From NCBI GenBank assembly GCA_907163345.1, contig CAJQUN010000141.1, positions 186,001-250,000 on the forward strand: a DNA stretch of 64,000 bases, in the 5' to 3' direction. The DNA comes from Haberlea rhodopensis (taxonomy: Eukaryota > Streptophyta > Magnoliopsida > Lamiales > Gesneriaceae). Positions 11,627 to 22,582 of this stretch are shown piece by piece. Each line of letters opens with the position of its first letter. Position 1 is the stretch's first letter. The notes beneath the pieces are model-generated. The model was given only the letters and a program-made list of their open reading frames with translations. It was not told where the DNA came from and made no database searches. The position numbers were made by a program, and so were the translations under genes.

Positions 11627-12505
11627 GTCGAGTCAATGACATTCTTGTAATTTGGGTAGCCTTGATGTGTTGCTAGATACCGCTCATTGCTTGTGACATA
11701 AAATGAGATTTTATGTCACTGCCAACATTGCAAGATTCTATCGGGTCGCACAAAAGATTATGTCGATAAGGGGAATTAAATTCATTGGATGAATTAATTA
11801 ATTAAGAAGAGTCTTAATTACATGATTATAAGGATTTAATTAAATCATGGGTTTGAGCCCATGAGGCTTTAAGAAAGTCTTGAACCTTTAATTAAATCAT
11901 ATAATTAATGTTGCAAGGTGATGATGATGATTATTCCATTAAAAGAAATAACCTAGTCTCCTCCTTAAAAGCTCTCTCGGCCGCCACCTTTCCGTAAAAA
12001 GCATCACGCCGCCGGCCGCCGTGATCTTCAAGGTTTCCGGCCATCTTCTTTACGGTTTTGAACTGTGAGCTTTGCTTCATTCAAGAATAAGTCTAGCAAC
12101 TTGTTCTTGAACGTCCCTTGTTCGATTTGATCGTGTGGATACCGTAGAGGCAAGATCTTGGAGGTTTTGCTCGTGACTCGTGGTTTGGCATCTCTTCTGC
12201 ATCAAACACGCTACAAGGGTAAGACTCCTTTACATTCCGATATGAATACTTTGTATAGGTCCTCGGTTAGGAATCCAAAATTTTCTTTCCGCTGCGTACT
12301 TGCATGTTGGATTCCTTTCAATAGTCATCTACTCTCAGAGTGAGGAGGAGCACGTTCAAAAATATGTCATGTCACGATTAATTTGTCAATTGACATTCAT
12401 ATTGTCAATTTCAATTTCACTTCAAATTAGTTAATTTCAAATTAATAATTCATTAATTCACAAATTATATTTAATTTAATATTAATCAAATCTCGGGGCC
12501 TTACA
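11627..12505. repeat. Relic LTR-like sequence, right part (K)
   Basis: Continuation of 5193-5957 after removal of D. It contains tttccgctgcgta at about 12286. It ends in cggggccttaca at 12505, which read on the minus strand is TGTAAGGCCCCG, the start of a Ty3/gypsy-type LTR. It may therefore be two relics, a plus-strand copia-like LTR followed by a minus-strand gypsy LTR end. No gene is visible. Confidence 0.45.
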
Positions 12506-12791
12506 AGCATCCAGGAAAGATGGATCAAGAAACCGAATTTTTTTGAGTCGTAAAACTCTAGATGCCAAAGTAGCATCTATGCATGTATGACTGAATTACG
12601 ACACATTATATGCATCTTTAAGGGCATGTTAGCCACGAAGAGAGCATTTTGTTGTACCGGTTGTTGTATTTTTGAACTATAGTTTATCTCAACGATTTGA
12701 AGGCTCAAGAATTAGACTACAACATCCATTGTTGAGAAAACAGCACGATTGATAATGTGATTCGTGTATACAGAGTATCAATTTTCATTAT
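12506..12791 (+). pseudogene. Element G integrase remnant, 5' part
   Basis: Decayed gypsy integrase. A HPGK block follows directly after 12505. Just before element C the frame reads a segment equivalent to IREVVRLHGVPVSI in intact elements (here NVIRVYRVSIF). It continues at 29527 beyond C with ADKDPKFVSRF, the integrase D-motif region. Several stops and frameshifts are present. Confidence 0.65.
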
Positions 12792-14355
12792 TGACCGCTT
12801 TTATTTTTAAACAATTATTTTTCAGTGTATGGGTTGAAGCGATTCTACCGCAAGTGCACGGTGTCAAGTTTTAGTATAGTGAAAATTAAGTAAAGGTTGT
12901 CGAATCCACAGGGACTAACGTATAAGTACCAAATAAGATCAATCAAATTATATTTAGCCTACGATTAAAGGAGTTTGATTAACTAAAGCTAGATTAAACT
13001 AAAGAGTAAAGATTAAATTAAAAATAATGACAAGAATGGTTCCGGAAATGCAAAGGTAAGTTACTCGAGAAAATTACCAAGTTCGTCGTTCAATTATGTT
13101 ATCTCTAATGATTCAATGGAATTCTCACTTTATTAACCAATTGATTTTAAAGGTGAAAGGTTTTCATGATTATTCGATACACTCTCTCGAGCTGTAACGA
13201 AACTAACAATAAATTAGAACAAGTCACTCTCGTGCACCTATTTACTAATTCAAAGTTGCTTAAATTATCAAAACCTATTAACTCTAAATCTTTCGATTTC
13301 AAGTTCTCACGTATGCGATATCATCTCTCGATCTCAATCGTAACATACATCATAAATTAATGGAGCGTGTTACAGCGTTATCTCTCGATCTCGGCTGTAA
13401 CCCTCAAATTCAATCAAAGCTAGCTAGACTCTGATCTACACATGCAATTAATTTAGGAACAATAAATATCAATGCGCGCAAATATCAATGAATCAATAAT
13501 ATCAAACACAACGAACTAAAACTTCAATAATATAAACCAATTTTAATTCAAATCAATAACAGATGAGTTTTCTTGTCTCTCGACCTTAAAAACAACAAAT
13601 GAAAATTGAAAATCAAATAAATTAAGTTCAGAAATACGATAAACGATGGATGAATCCGTGCGTTGCACCGTGATTTCTTCTCTTGTTCCTTCCTTGCACT
13701 CCGGAACGGATAGGCTCGACTTTGGACGAAGAACGGAGATTGGATCTCCTTCTTCCGGCGTTGGGCGGCGGCTAGGGCGGCTGCTCTTGACCTAAAAAGT
13801 CTGATATATTGTCTCAAAATTCGTCCGTAATTCTGTGGAAGAGAGTCCCCTTAAAAAGCCCTCCAAAATCTCGATAAAATAGGAAAATAAAATCTTCAGA
13901 TCTCGCGTCTCGATCGATCGAGAATTTCACCGATCGATCGGTGCACTGTTCACGCCAGCTTTTGGAACTTACTGCCTCGCTCGATCGATCGGGAATTTCC
14001 ACCGATCGATCGAGATTTCTCAAAAATTGTTGCTGAAGTTACTGCCTCGCTCGATCGATCGATATTTCTACCGATCGATCGAGCCTTCGAAAATTCTGAG
14101 TCTTGCTACTGGCTGGCTCGATCGATCGAGAATAACTCTCGATCGATCGAGATCTGAAGAAACCATCTTCTACATTTTTATCATCTTTTATGCCTCGATT
14201 TCGCCCGTTATCTTCTCATTAGCTCATTTCTTTCACTTCTGATCTAATTTCCTGAAACAAATGAATAAACACCAAAAAGCATAATATCATCCAGGAAAAA
14301 GTACAGAAAATGGGAAGAAATCACAGTTAAAAACACTCAAAATCTAAGCCTATCA
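12792..14355 (-). repeat. Element C 3' LTR (1564 bp)
   Basis: TGACCGCTTTTATTTTTAAAC to AAGCCTATCA, then the complement of a polypurine tract (actcccccaaac). Appears identical to 27963-29526. Confidence 0.94.
13911..14152. repeat. Palindrome cassette array in C left LTR
   Basis: Eight CGATCGATCG-core blocks in four close pairs (spacers about 9-12 nt). The box tactgcctcgctcgatc, whose sense form is GAGCGAGGCAGTAA, occurs at two pair boundaries about 65 bp apart. In sense order: pair, GAGGCAGTAA, about 20-30 nt, next pair. Confidence 0.92.
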
Positions 14356-15704
14356 ACTCCCCCAAACTTAGACTTGATCGTCCTCGAGCAAGCAATAAAC
14401 TCAAAAAGAAAGTTAAACTCGATACTAAGCATGAATTTTCTTTGCAACATATGTAACAGCTCAGAAGTCCTACTTACACATCAATAGGATTCAATCAACA
14501 TTTAACCAGAAGCATTTTCTCCTAAGTTAAACAATGCATCGCAACATCGGAACGTGCGTGTGTGCTATTGTCAAACATGAGTTACATATATATCTTTAAA
14601 ATCAACATGTGCCATATTAACTCATAGTCAAGATTACTTTAAATTACTCTACAAGTTTACTATCCAGCACTTCTCCACTAATGTAATTGTTCCCTAGACT
14701 TGGATCAAAAGGTCTTGAAAGCTTATAACGTTAGGCCTTTTGGTGTCTGCTACAAAGAAAAGGTAGGGTGAATTCAAAGAAGAGAGTATAACAAAATCAG
14801 TTCAACTATTTTTGAGCTTCTCTTCAACTTTTTTCTAGCCTTGGCCACTTTGGGTCTTATTTTGAATTTTTCTTTTCAAGGCTTTTCTCTACATCTTTTC
14901 TTTTTCTTTGCTCATTCTTTTGTTCCTTTTGAACTCATTTGTATATAACAATTCTGTGCAATGAATGAGATTCATTATACTCTCCTAGGGGTAGGTAAAA
15001 TTTTTCTTTTAGGCTCAAACCAAGGTGGGTATAATGAGTTGCCAAGAATGTCGAATGGGGGTCTAATCATATGCAATGCATATACCATTCTTTTTCAATA
15101 AAGCTCAAGAGGGGACACTAATGAATAATATATTACAGGTAGGCTTGAAAGGCTCAAACGGTCCAAAGATCGCCTAAATCATCTCCAAGGCTAGTTCCTA
15201 ATTATAAATTTCGCCTCAAAGTGCTTTCAACTAAACTGTAGAGTTCTCTAAGATACTCAAGACTCATCATAGTTAACACAAGTTTTCAATTTAATCAATA
15301 CATACTTCACTCAATCATGACTCAATAAGTGCTCAAATTATTCCTCAGTTTTGACATATAGTTAACAAAGGATATATACAAACAAGTTAAACATTTTCAT
15401 GGCTCCTATCTAAATGAGGATTAATTTCATCATGTATTACTATTGCAAGTCCAATTCATCAATTCTCAAGAATAACTCAATCCATAAAAAAATTTTGTTG
15501 GTAATGCTCAAGGACAAATTAGTCTCAACATCATGCAGTCATGCAAGGTATGGGAATAAAACAAGTAGCAGTACGTGCAAAAACAAGATTATATACAAAT
15601 ACTCAAAAACCCCCACAAACTTAGCATGTGAATTGCCCTCAATGAACAAGAAAAATAAATGCCAAGGCAAAGACACATACCATGATGACGATCGTCACTG
15701 ATCG
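14356..15704 (-). other. Element C 3' untranslated region
   Basis: Begins with the polypurine-tract complement. It is homologous to 7433-8700 in element D, and no coding frame was recognised. Near its right end, the stop codon of the C ORF2 lies at 15695-15697, separated from the rest of that ORF by element B. 15700-15704 is the left copy of B's GATCG duplication. Confidence 0.8.
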
Positions 15705-17794
15705 TGTAAGGACCCTAATCCTTAAGTGCGGAATAAAGGCATAATAGAGCTAAATAAATGATCAGAGTAGAGTAAACAAGTTGCGTCTATTAGCTTAAGC
15801 ATTTACATGCCAAAATAAAGGACTACCAAAAGGATTAATTACATTCCAACAATTGAATGTGTCCACTATAGTTTTACGCTACTCCTAGAGTAGGCACTAT
15901 ACAAAAGAATCATGTCCTTTCATCTACCAAAGATGCTCGTGAAGCTCACTGTCTCAACCCGTTCAAGCCCATCTATCATGCCAAAAAGGTACCTACAAGG
16001 ACAACCCCCAAACATGAGCAATAATAATCATTCATATTCAACACAATATGAAGATAAAGCGTAAATGCATAATCAATATAAAACACTTCCTGTTTTCCCA
16101 TGCATTTCAAACGCTTCCCGTTTGGTTGTCCCTGTACCATAACTCATGAGTATAATCAACAGATTATTTTTAATGGCCAAAACATGTCATGACATCATAT
16201 ACCATCTCAACTGTACCACATATTGGTCACCATTCCCTAGTCTGTCCATCACAGTGTATTTTAATGCCCCTCGCTTATATTCATATGGGCGGCACATGCG
16301 GCGCTCCCACCCCTCGCTTCACAGAGAGCGGCAAATACCCTTTCCTCGCCCCATATGACAACCACGCTCAAATGTGACATGCGGCGCTCCCACCCCTCGC
16401 TTCACATTTAGCGGAACCAATACAAAAAGCGGCAAGCATTAAAATCATCAAAGGATGACCACGACTCATGGGATGTGCATCCAATAATCATAATATGCAT
16501 CTAACATCAATATGCATAAATTACCATGTATATGCATCCACAATGCAATACCTCATATGGCATAAATCAACATGTATATGCATCCACAATGCAATACCAC
16601 ATACATACTCGCATCCACAATGCATAAACAATGAGTATATAAAATACATGTTACCGTTGGGTGCCCGTACGTCCACTACGTACCTTTCCAAAATGTGGAA
16701 TGTGGTTGGACCTCAATTCCTTGGCTGCGTTGCCACCTGGGTTGGTTCTACATATTCACAAATACCAATATTAGAACCCAATAATAGTCCAATACCAAAA
16801 ATCCCACAAAAATAACCAAAAAAACCATATTTTGGCTTTCGCGATCGATCGCCCCTCACGGCGATCGATCGCCAATACCCACTGTCCGAGAAATAAAAAT
16901 TGCACCCTTCGGCGATCGATCGCCACCCCTGGCGCGATCGATCGCCAGACCCGCCGATCGATCGCCCAAGAGTGGCGATCGATCGCCAAAGGCTTGAAAA
17001 GCCCACTGCCTGGGCGCGATCGATCGCCTGGAATGGGCGATCGATCGCCATCCCCTGTAACCCGAAAATCCTCCATTTTTGCATCTCAAAACCATTCCAA
17101 CCCATTCCAACTCTTAACCAACAAACCAACAACTCAAATAACAACATAAACTTCCAAAATGCACCTTAAAACAACCAAAAATCCAACCATTAACCAAACC
17201 CATAACAACCCAACAAAACCCATTTTAAAACCATTCAAAACCAAACCAAACTCAAACAAAACTTCACAAAATTAAAGCATGAGGTACCCATACCTCTTGG
17301 GGATCTCAAATCACCCAATATGCTCCACAAATCAAGATTTTTGAAAGGTTTCTCCTCAACCCTAGGCTTGAGCTCGAAAATGTGAAGAAGAGGGAAGGGT
17401 TTGGGTGTTGGAAATGATTTTGGTAAAGTGAAGTAAGAGTTGGGAATAAAAGGGTGGGTTTTATTAAATCAAATGCATACCAATTAATTCCATGGTGTAT
17501 AAAACACCCCAACATGATATTTTTCAAAGCATTTACTCAAAATGCACCAAATATCAATTAAACACATGATTCCCAATTAATTGCTAACCAATGCAAATAA
17601 ATCATGCTTCCAATAATATTTACCCAACATGCACTACATGCACCCTAAAATGCAACCCCGGGTCATCCTAACCACATGACCATGCATTTCCACATAAGGT
17701 AAATAAATCCCAACACATAATCAATTACCACATAATTAATCATGTAAACATAATTTAAAGCCAAATAGCAATTAACCATTTCGGGGATGTCACA
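15705..17794 (-). repeat. Element B 3' LTR (2090 bp)
   Basis: TGTAAGGACCC to GGGGATGTCACA. Compared with the 5' LTR it lacks 23 bp (taggataacctcgctacaat and following) between two CA dinucleotides. The deletion lies in a zone of short repeats. Confidence 0.95.
16748..17293 (-). other. Candidate LTR intron with palindrome array (B, 3' LTR)
   Basis: On the sense strand the segment starts GTATGGGTACC after CCCCAAGAG and ends AATATGTAG before AACCAACCC. It is 546 bp and T-rich in the sense direction, as plant introns are. Copy A lacks exactly this segment. Seven CGATCGATCG-core palindromes lie at 16841-17048, near the acceptor side, with a GGCAGT box between pairs (plus strand cactgcctgg). Confidence 0.75.
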
Positions 17795-17808
17795 ATACTC
17801 CCCTACTT
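17795..17808 (-). other. Element B polypurine tract
   Basis: The sense strand reads aagtaggggagtat directly before the 3' LTR. This is the plus-strand primer for reverse transcription, the same as at 62099-62112 in F. Confidence 0.85.
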
Positions 17809-20800
17809 ATACGATTTCGTCCCCGAAATCACACGCACTTACCCCAACAGAAACTAAACATAAACTCATACCAGAGAATAGTTCCGGGTAGTGCTGCACC
17901 ATATGCTGCTCCGTCTCCCACGTAGCCTCCTCGACACCCCTGTGATCCCACTGAACCTTGATCATCGGTATCACTTTGTTCCGAAGTCTACGGTCTGCTC
18001 TGTCCAGAATTCTAACAGGCCGCTCCACATAAGATACATCTGACTCTAACTGAACTTCGGAAGGCTGTAACACGTGAGACGGATCCGGTTCATACTTCCG
18101 CAGCATCGATACATGAAACACATCATGTATACCAGATAAAGAAGGCGGCAAAGCCAGTCGGTAAGCCAATGTGCCAATGCGCTGCAAAACCTCGTACGGT
18201 CCCACAAACCTCGGAGACAGTTTACCGCGCATCCCAAACCGCACAACGCCTCTGAAAGGCGAGATCTTCAAAAAGACCTTATCTCCCAACTGAAACTCTA
18301 ACGGTCTCCGCCGTTTATTTGCATAAGCAGCCTGTCTGTCCTGAGCCGCTTTCATTTTCTGCCTTACAATCTTTATCTTCTCTTCCATTTCCCGGATCAA
18401 CTCAGGCCCTCCGACTGGTCTACTGTCCAAATCATCCCAACATAAGGGTGATCTACACCGTCTGCCATAAAGAGCTTCAAACGGAGCCATCTGAATACTT
18501 GCCTGGTAGCTATTGTTATACGAAAACTCTACCAAAGGCACTGAATCCTGCCAAGAGGCATCGAACTCCAAAACACAAGCTCTTAACATGTCCTCGAGCG
18601 TCTGAATAGTGCGCTCGGTCTGGCCATCCGTCTGAGGATGATAAGTACTCAATCTGACCTCAGTTCCCAAAGCTGACTGAAGGCCTTCCCAGAAATGAGA
18701 TGTGAATCGCGGATCTCGATCTGACACAATGGAAACGGGGATCCCATGCAATCTCACCACATCTCTAATATACAACTGCGCCATCCTCAAAAATGTGAAA
18801 GTCATGCTATAGGGGATAAAGTGGGCCACCTTAGTCAATCTGTCCACTATCACCCAAATAGCATCGAAGCCTGAAGCACTCCTCGGCAAATGAGTCACGA
18901 AGTCCATGGAAATGTGCTCCCACTTCCACTTCGGTATCTCTAAGCTTCTCAATTCGCCGCCAGGTCTCTGCCTCTCTGCCTTAACCTGCTGGCAGATCAG
19001 ACACCTCTTCACAAAAGCGACGACATCAGACTTCATTCTCTTCCACCAAAACTGACCACGCAGATCTCTGTACATCTTCTTTCCGCCTGGGTGGATGCTA
19101 AGTCTACTACTGTGAGCTCGCTCCAAGATTCCCTTACGCAACTCCGGCGTACTCGGAACTACCCAGCGGTTACCCAATCTCAAAGATCCGTCGTCGGCCA
19201 CTCTGAACTTCGTCGGCATGACCAAGATGCACTATAGACAACCATCTCTGAACCTCAGCATCTGATCTCTGAGCTCTCCTGATATTCTCATAAATATCTG
19301 GCTCAGCTAATAAGGTAGAGACATACACTGGTGATGCATCTATATCAAAATCATAGCCGAGATGACAATAGGAGGTCATCATAGCCGACAAATGGATGAC
19401 GTCCTCAGCAGAACTCCTCACTTTCCGGCTCAAAGCGTCTGCTGTCAAATTGGCTTTCCCCGGATGGTACTCTATCTCGCAATCATAGTCCTTGAGTAGG
19501 TCCATCCATCTCCTCTGCCTCATGTTCAGCTCCGCCTGAGTGAATAAAAACTTGAGGCTCTTGTGATCCGTGTATATGGTGAATGAAGTGCCATATAAAT
19601 AATGCCTCCAGATCTTCAGGGCAAAGATGATAGCCGCCAATTCCAAGTCATGAACTGGATATCTGGTCTCATGCGGCTTCAACTGCCTCGATGCATAAGC
19701 TACCACATGCTTATCTTGCATCAGAACACATCCAAGGCCCTGCAGTGATGCATCAGTATACAGAACAAATCTGGAGTTCTCCGTCGGAATCACTAACACT
19801 GGCGCCGTCGTCAACCGGTGCTTCAACTCCTGGAAGCTCTCCTCACAAGCTTCTGACCAAAAGAAAGGCACTCCTTTCTGAGTCAACTGAGTCAGCGGCT
19901 TGGCAATCTTCGAAAAGCCCTCAACAAAGCGCCGATAATACCCGGCCAAACCGAGAAAACTCCGGATCTCAGGTACAGAAGTGGGGGCAGCCCACTCCAT
20001 CACAGCCTCAATCTTCTTGGGGTCCACTGATATCCCACTGCTCGAAATGACATGCCCCAGAAACACTACACTGCTCAGCCAAAACTCGCATTTACTGAGC
20101 TTAGCATATAACTGATGCTCTCTGAGAATCTGAAGCACTGTCCTCAAGTGTTTCACATGATCTTCCTCACTCCGGGAGTAGATAAGAATGTCGTCAATAA
20201 ACACGATGACGAACTGATCAAGATACGGCTGAAACACTCTGTTCATCAGACTCATGAAGACGGCCGGGGCGTTCGTCACACCGAACGGCATTACTAAGAA
20301 CTCATAATGCCCGTATCGAGTCCGGAACGCTGTCTTCTGCACATCTTCCTCTCTGACCCGAATCTGATGATACCCGGATCTCAAATCAATCTTGCTATAC
20401 ACCCTGGTACCTTGCAACTGATCAAACAAGTCGTCAATCCTTGGGAGGGGATACTTGTTCTTCACTGTAGCCTTATTCAGTTGCCGGTAATCGATGCACA
20501 GCCGCATCGAACCGTCCTTCTTCTTCACAAAGAGGACTGGTGCGCCCCATGGCGACACGCTCGGGCGTATATAACCCTTGTCAAGGAGATCCTGCAACTG
20601 CTCTTTCAACTCTCTCAACTCTGCCGGTGCCATCCTATAAGGTGCACGAGAGATAGCGGATGTCCCTGGCAGCAACTCGATCCCAAATTCAACTTCCCTG
20701 GCCGGTGGAAATCCTGGGATCTCTTCTGGAAATACATCAGCAAATTCTGCCACAACTGGTACATCCTCAACCCTCAGTTCTTTACTCTTTTCAGACGTGT

Positions 20801-21080
20801 CCACGGCATAAATAAGATAGCCTGTGTGCCCACGTTCCAACAGCTGAGACATCTTGATCGCTGAAATCAACGGAATCTTCGCACGAGACCCGTTGCCAAA
20901 GAAAGTCCACTGACTGCCCAACTCAGGTCTGAACTTCACTGTCCTCTGTCGGCAATCTACCACTGCCTGATATCTGTTCAGAACATCAATACCCAAGATG
21001 CAGTCAAAATCTGACATACCCAGCACAATCAAGTCTGATCTCAACTCGTTGCCCTCAAAATAAATGAGGCTATCTGCCAA
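17807..21080 (-). pseudogene. Element B pol: RT, RNase H, integrase, chromodomain (frameshifted)
   Basis: Two overlapping frames, 19170-21080 and 17807-19225, joined in copies A and F. The first holds the end of protease, RT (KIDLRSGYHQI, MPFGVTNAPAVF, FIDD active site), RNase H (YTDAS, TDHKSLKFLF, ADALSR). The second holds the integrase zinc region (H..H...CLICQQ), the catalytic core (MDFVTHLPRS, SDRDPRF, TDGQTE) and a C-terminal chromodomain (VQWDHRGVEEATWE, about 17900-17960), which targets integration in chromoviruses. A one-base insertion near 19218 separates the frames. One alanine codon before YHPQTDG is missing in frame compared with F. Without correction this copy cannot make a full polyprotein. 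Confidence 0.92.
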
Positions 21081-21087
21081 AAACTGA

Positions 21088-22371
21088 TCAGCAACGACTG
21101 TTTCTTCCAGTGGGTGTCGAGACTAGTAGAGGCGTGGGCAAATGAGACGTGCGCATATGGTGTCTTTCCACAAATCCCACAGACACAAAGGAATGGGAGG
21201 CACCTGTATCTATCAAAACAAAAGCAGGGTACGTAAATAAATGGCACGTACCGGCAATCACCTCCTCTGGAGCTGCCTGAGCCTGCTCCCTGGTCAGTGC
21301 ATATACTTGTCCCTGGGGTGGTCCCACTGTCTGACCTCCCGATGGACGAGGCCCAAACTGCTGCCTCTGCTGCACTGTCCTGTCCTCAAACCTTGGCCTG
21401 TTGCCCTGATACTCTGACTGGCCTCCTCTGGTGGGACAATACCGAGCAATGTGGCCCATCTTGCCACAAACATAACATGCAGGACACTTGTTTGAAGAAT
21501 GTGGTCCTCCACAGTTGTTGCACCTCGGCTCTCCCGGCCTATCCCCCTGTGAAGATCCTCGACTGGCGGACCAATTACCCTTCTTGTTATCCTGCTTCTG
21601 TCCAAAGTGTTTCTTCCCACCATACCGCGAAGATGAAGAGGCACCACGGGGCTTAAATGGCTCACCCCGAGGCCTCAAACTGTCACTAGTCTGCCTCTGT
21701 TGCGGTACCGGTGGTGGCATGGCATAAGCTCCCACTCCTAGCTCAGCAAGCTCCGCTCTTGTGAGAGCATCATCAAAAGAGGTTGGGTTATTGATGATAA
21801 CCCGGTCATAGAGCTCCGGTCGCAGTCCTTTCATGAAATTTCTCATCTTGGCACGTCCATCAGAGGCAATATGGGGGACATACCTAAGTAGTGATGAGTA
21901 CTGTGTGGCATAGTCTGCCACTGTCATGTTCCCCTGCCTAGACTTGCAAATTCATCCTCTTTTGTCTGCCTTGCTGCCGCGGAGAAGTATCGGTTCAAGA
22001 ACCTGGTCCTGAAGAGCGTCCAGTCAATCACAGCACCCAGTGCTCTCATCTCCATCACTTGTGCTCCTCCACCACATCAATGGTTTCTTAGCCAACTGGA
22101 ACTCCGCCAGCCTCAGCCAAGCAGTAATAGCACAAGGAGCCGATACAAAGATCTGCTCAAGCCTCTCCAGCCACTCTTCCGCTTCTTCTCCGGACTCTGT
22201 CCCCTCAAACCGGGGCGGATGATAAGACAGAAACTGCGTCAAGCTAATCTCACCCGGTAGCAATAACTGGACCACTGGTTCCATTCCTACAGCCGGTGGA
22301 GGTAGAGGATTAGCCTGTCCAATACTCGCATTTACACTCCCAACATCTCCGACTTCCTCATTAGCAGCCAT
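21088..22371 (-). pseudogene. Element B gag and protease (frameshifted)
   Basis: The start is taken as ATG at 22369-22371 (MAANEEVG), the equivalent start to copy F; an upstream alternative start adds only four residues. The gag domain covers about residues 50-150. It is broken by a one-base insertion near 22060 and a one-base deletion near 21940. Then come a second gag frame (21088-21927) with two zinc knuckles (CNNCGGPHSSNKC; CYVCGKMGHIARYC) and the aspartic protease motif LIDTGASHSF. A further extra base near 21100 breaks the protease from RT. Gag forms the virus-like particle; protease cuts the polyprotein. Confidence 0.9.
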
Positions 22372-22566
22372 GCTGTAACACAAATGTTAACAACAATCCA
22401 AAGCAATATATAAATAATGTCGTTAGATAACAGGAGTGATATAAGCATGTTAGTATAACAGGATATACAGCAATATGCACCACATGCATAAACATGCTTC
22501 CAATGTAAGCACCTAGCCAACCATGCTAAGGCTACCCTTCACTCGTTCCCGGGTTCTCTAACCACT

Positions 22567-22578
22567 GCTCTGATACCA
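22567..22578 (-). other. Element B primer-binding site (tRNA-iMet)
   Basis: Sense TGGTATCAGAGC, four bases inside the 5' LTR. Followed by AGTGG as in copy A. Confidence 0.87.
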
Positions 22579-22582
22579 CTAA

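Noticed and set aside
13911..14152. CRISPR-like array (regular palindromic repeats with spacers)
   Set aside because: Repeats are 10-14 bp, spacers vary and are shared between LTR copies, the setting is a plant LTR, and no cas genes exist.
16713..17169. Several overlapping open frames on both strands with RSIDRS / AIDRS / DRSR repeats
   Set aside because: They are translations of the CGATCGATCG palindromes in the LTR intron; long only because the repeat lacks stops. The same peptides appear in every LTR copy and in all frames.
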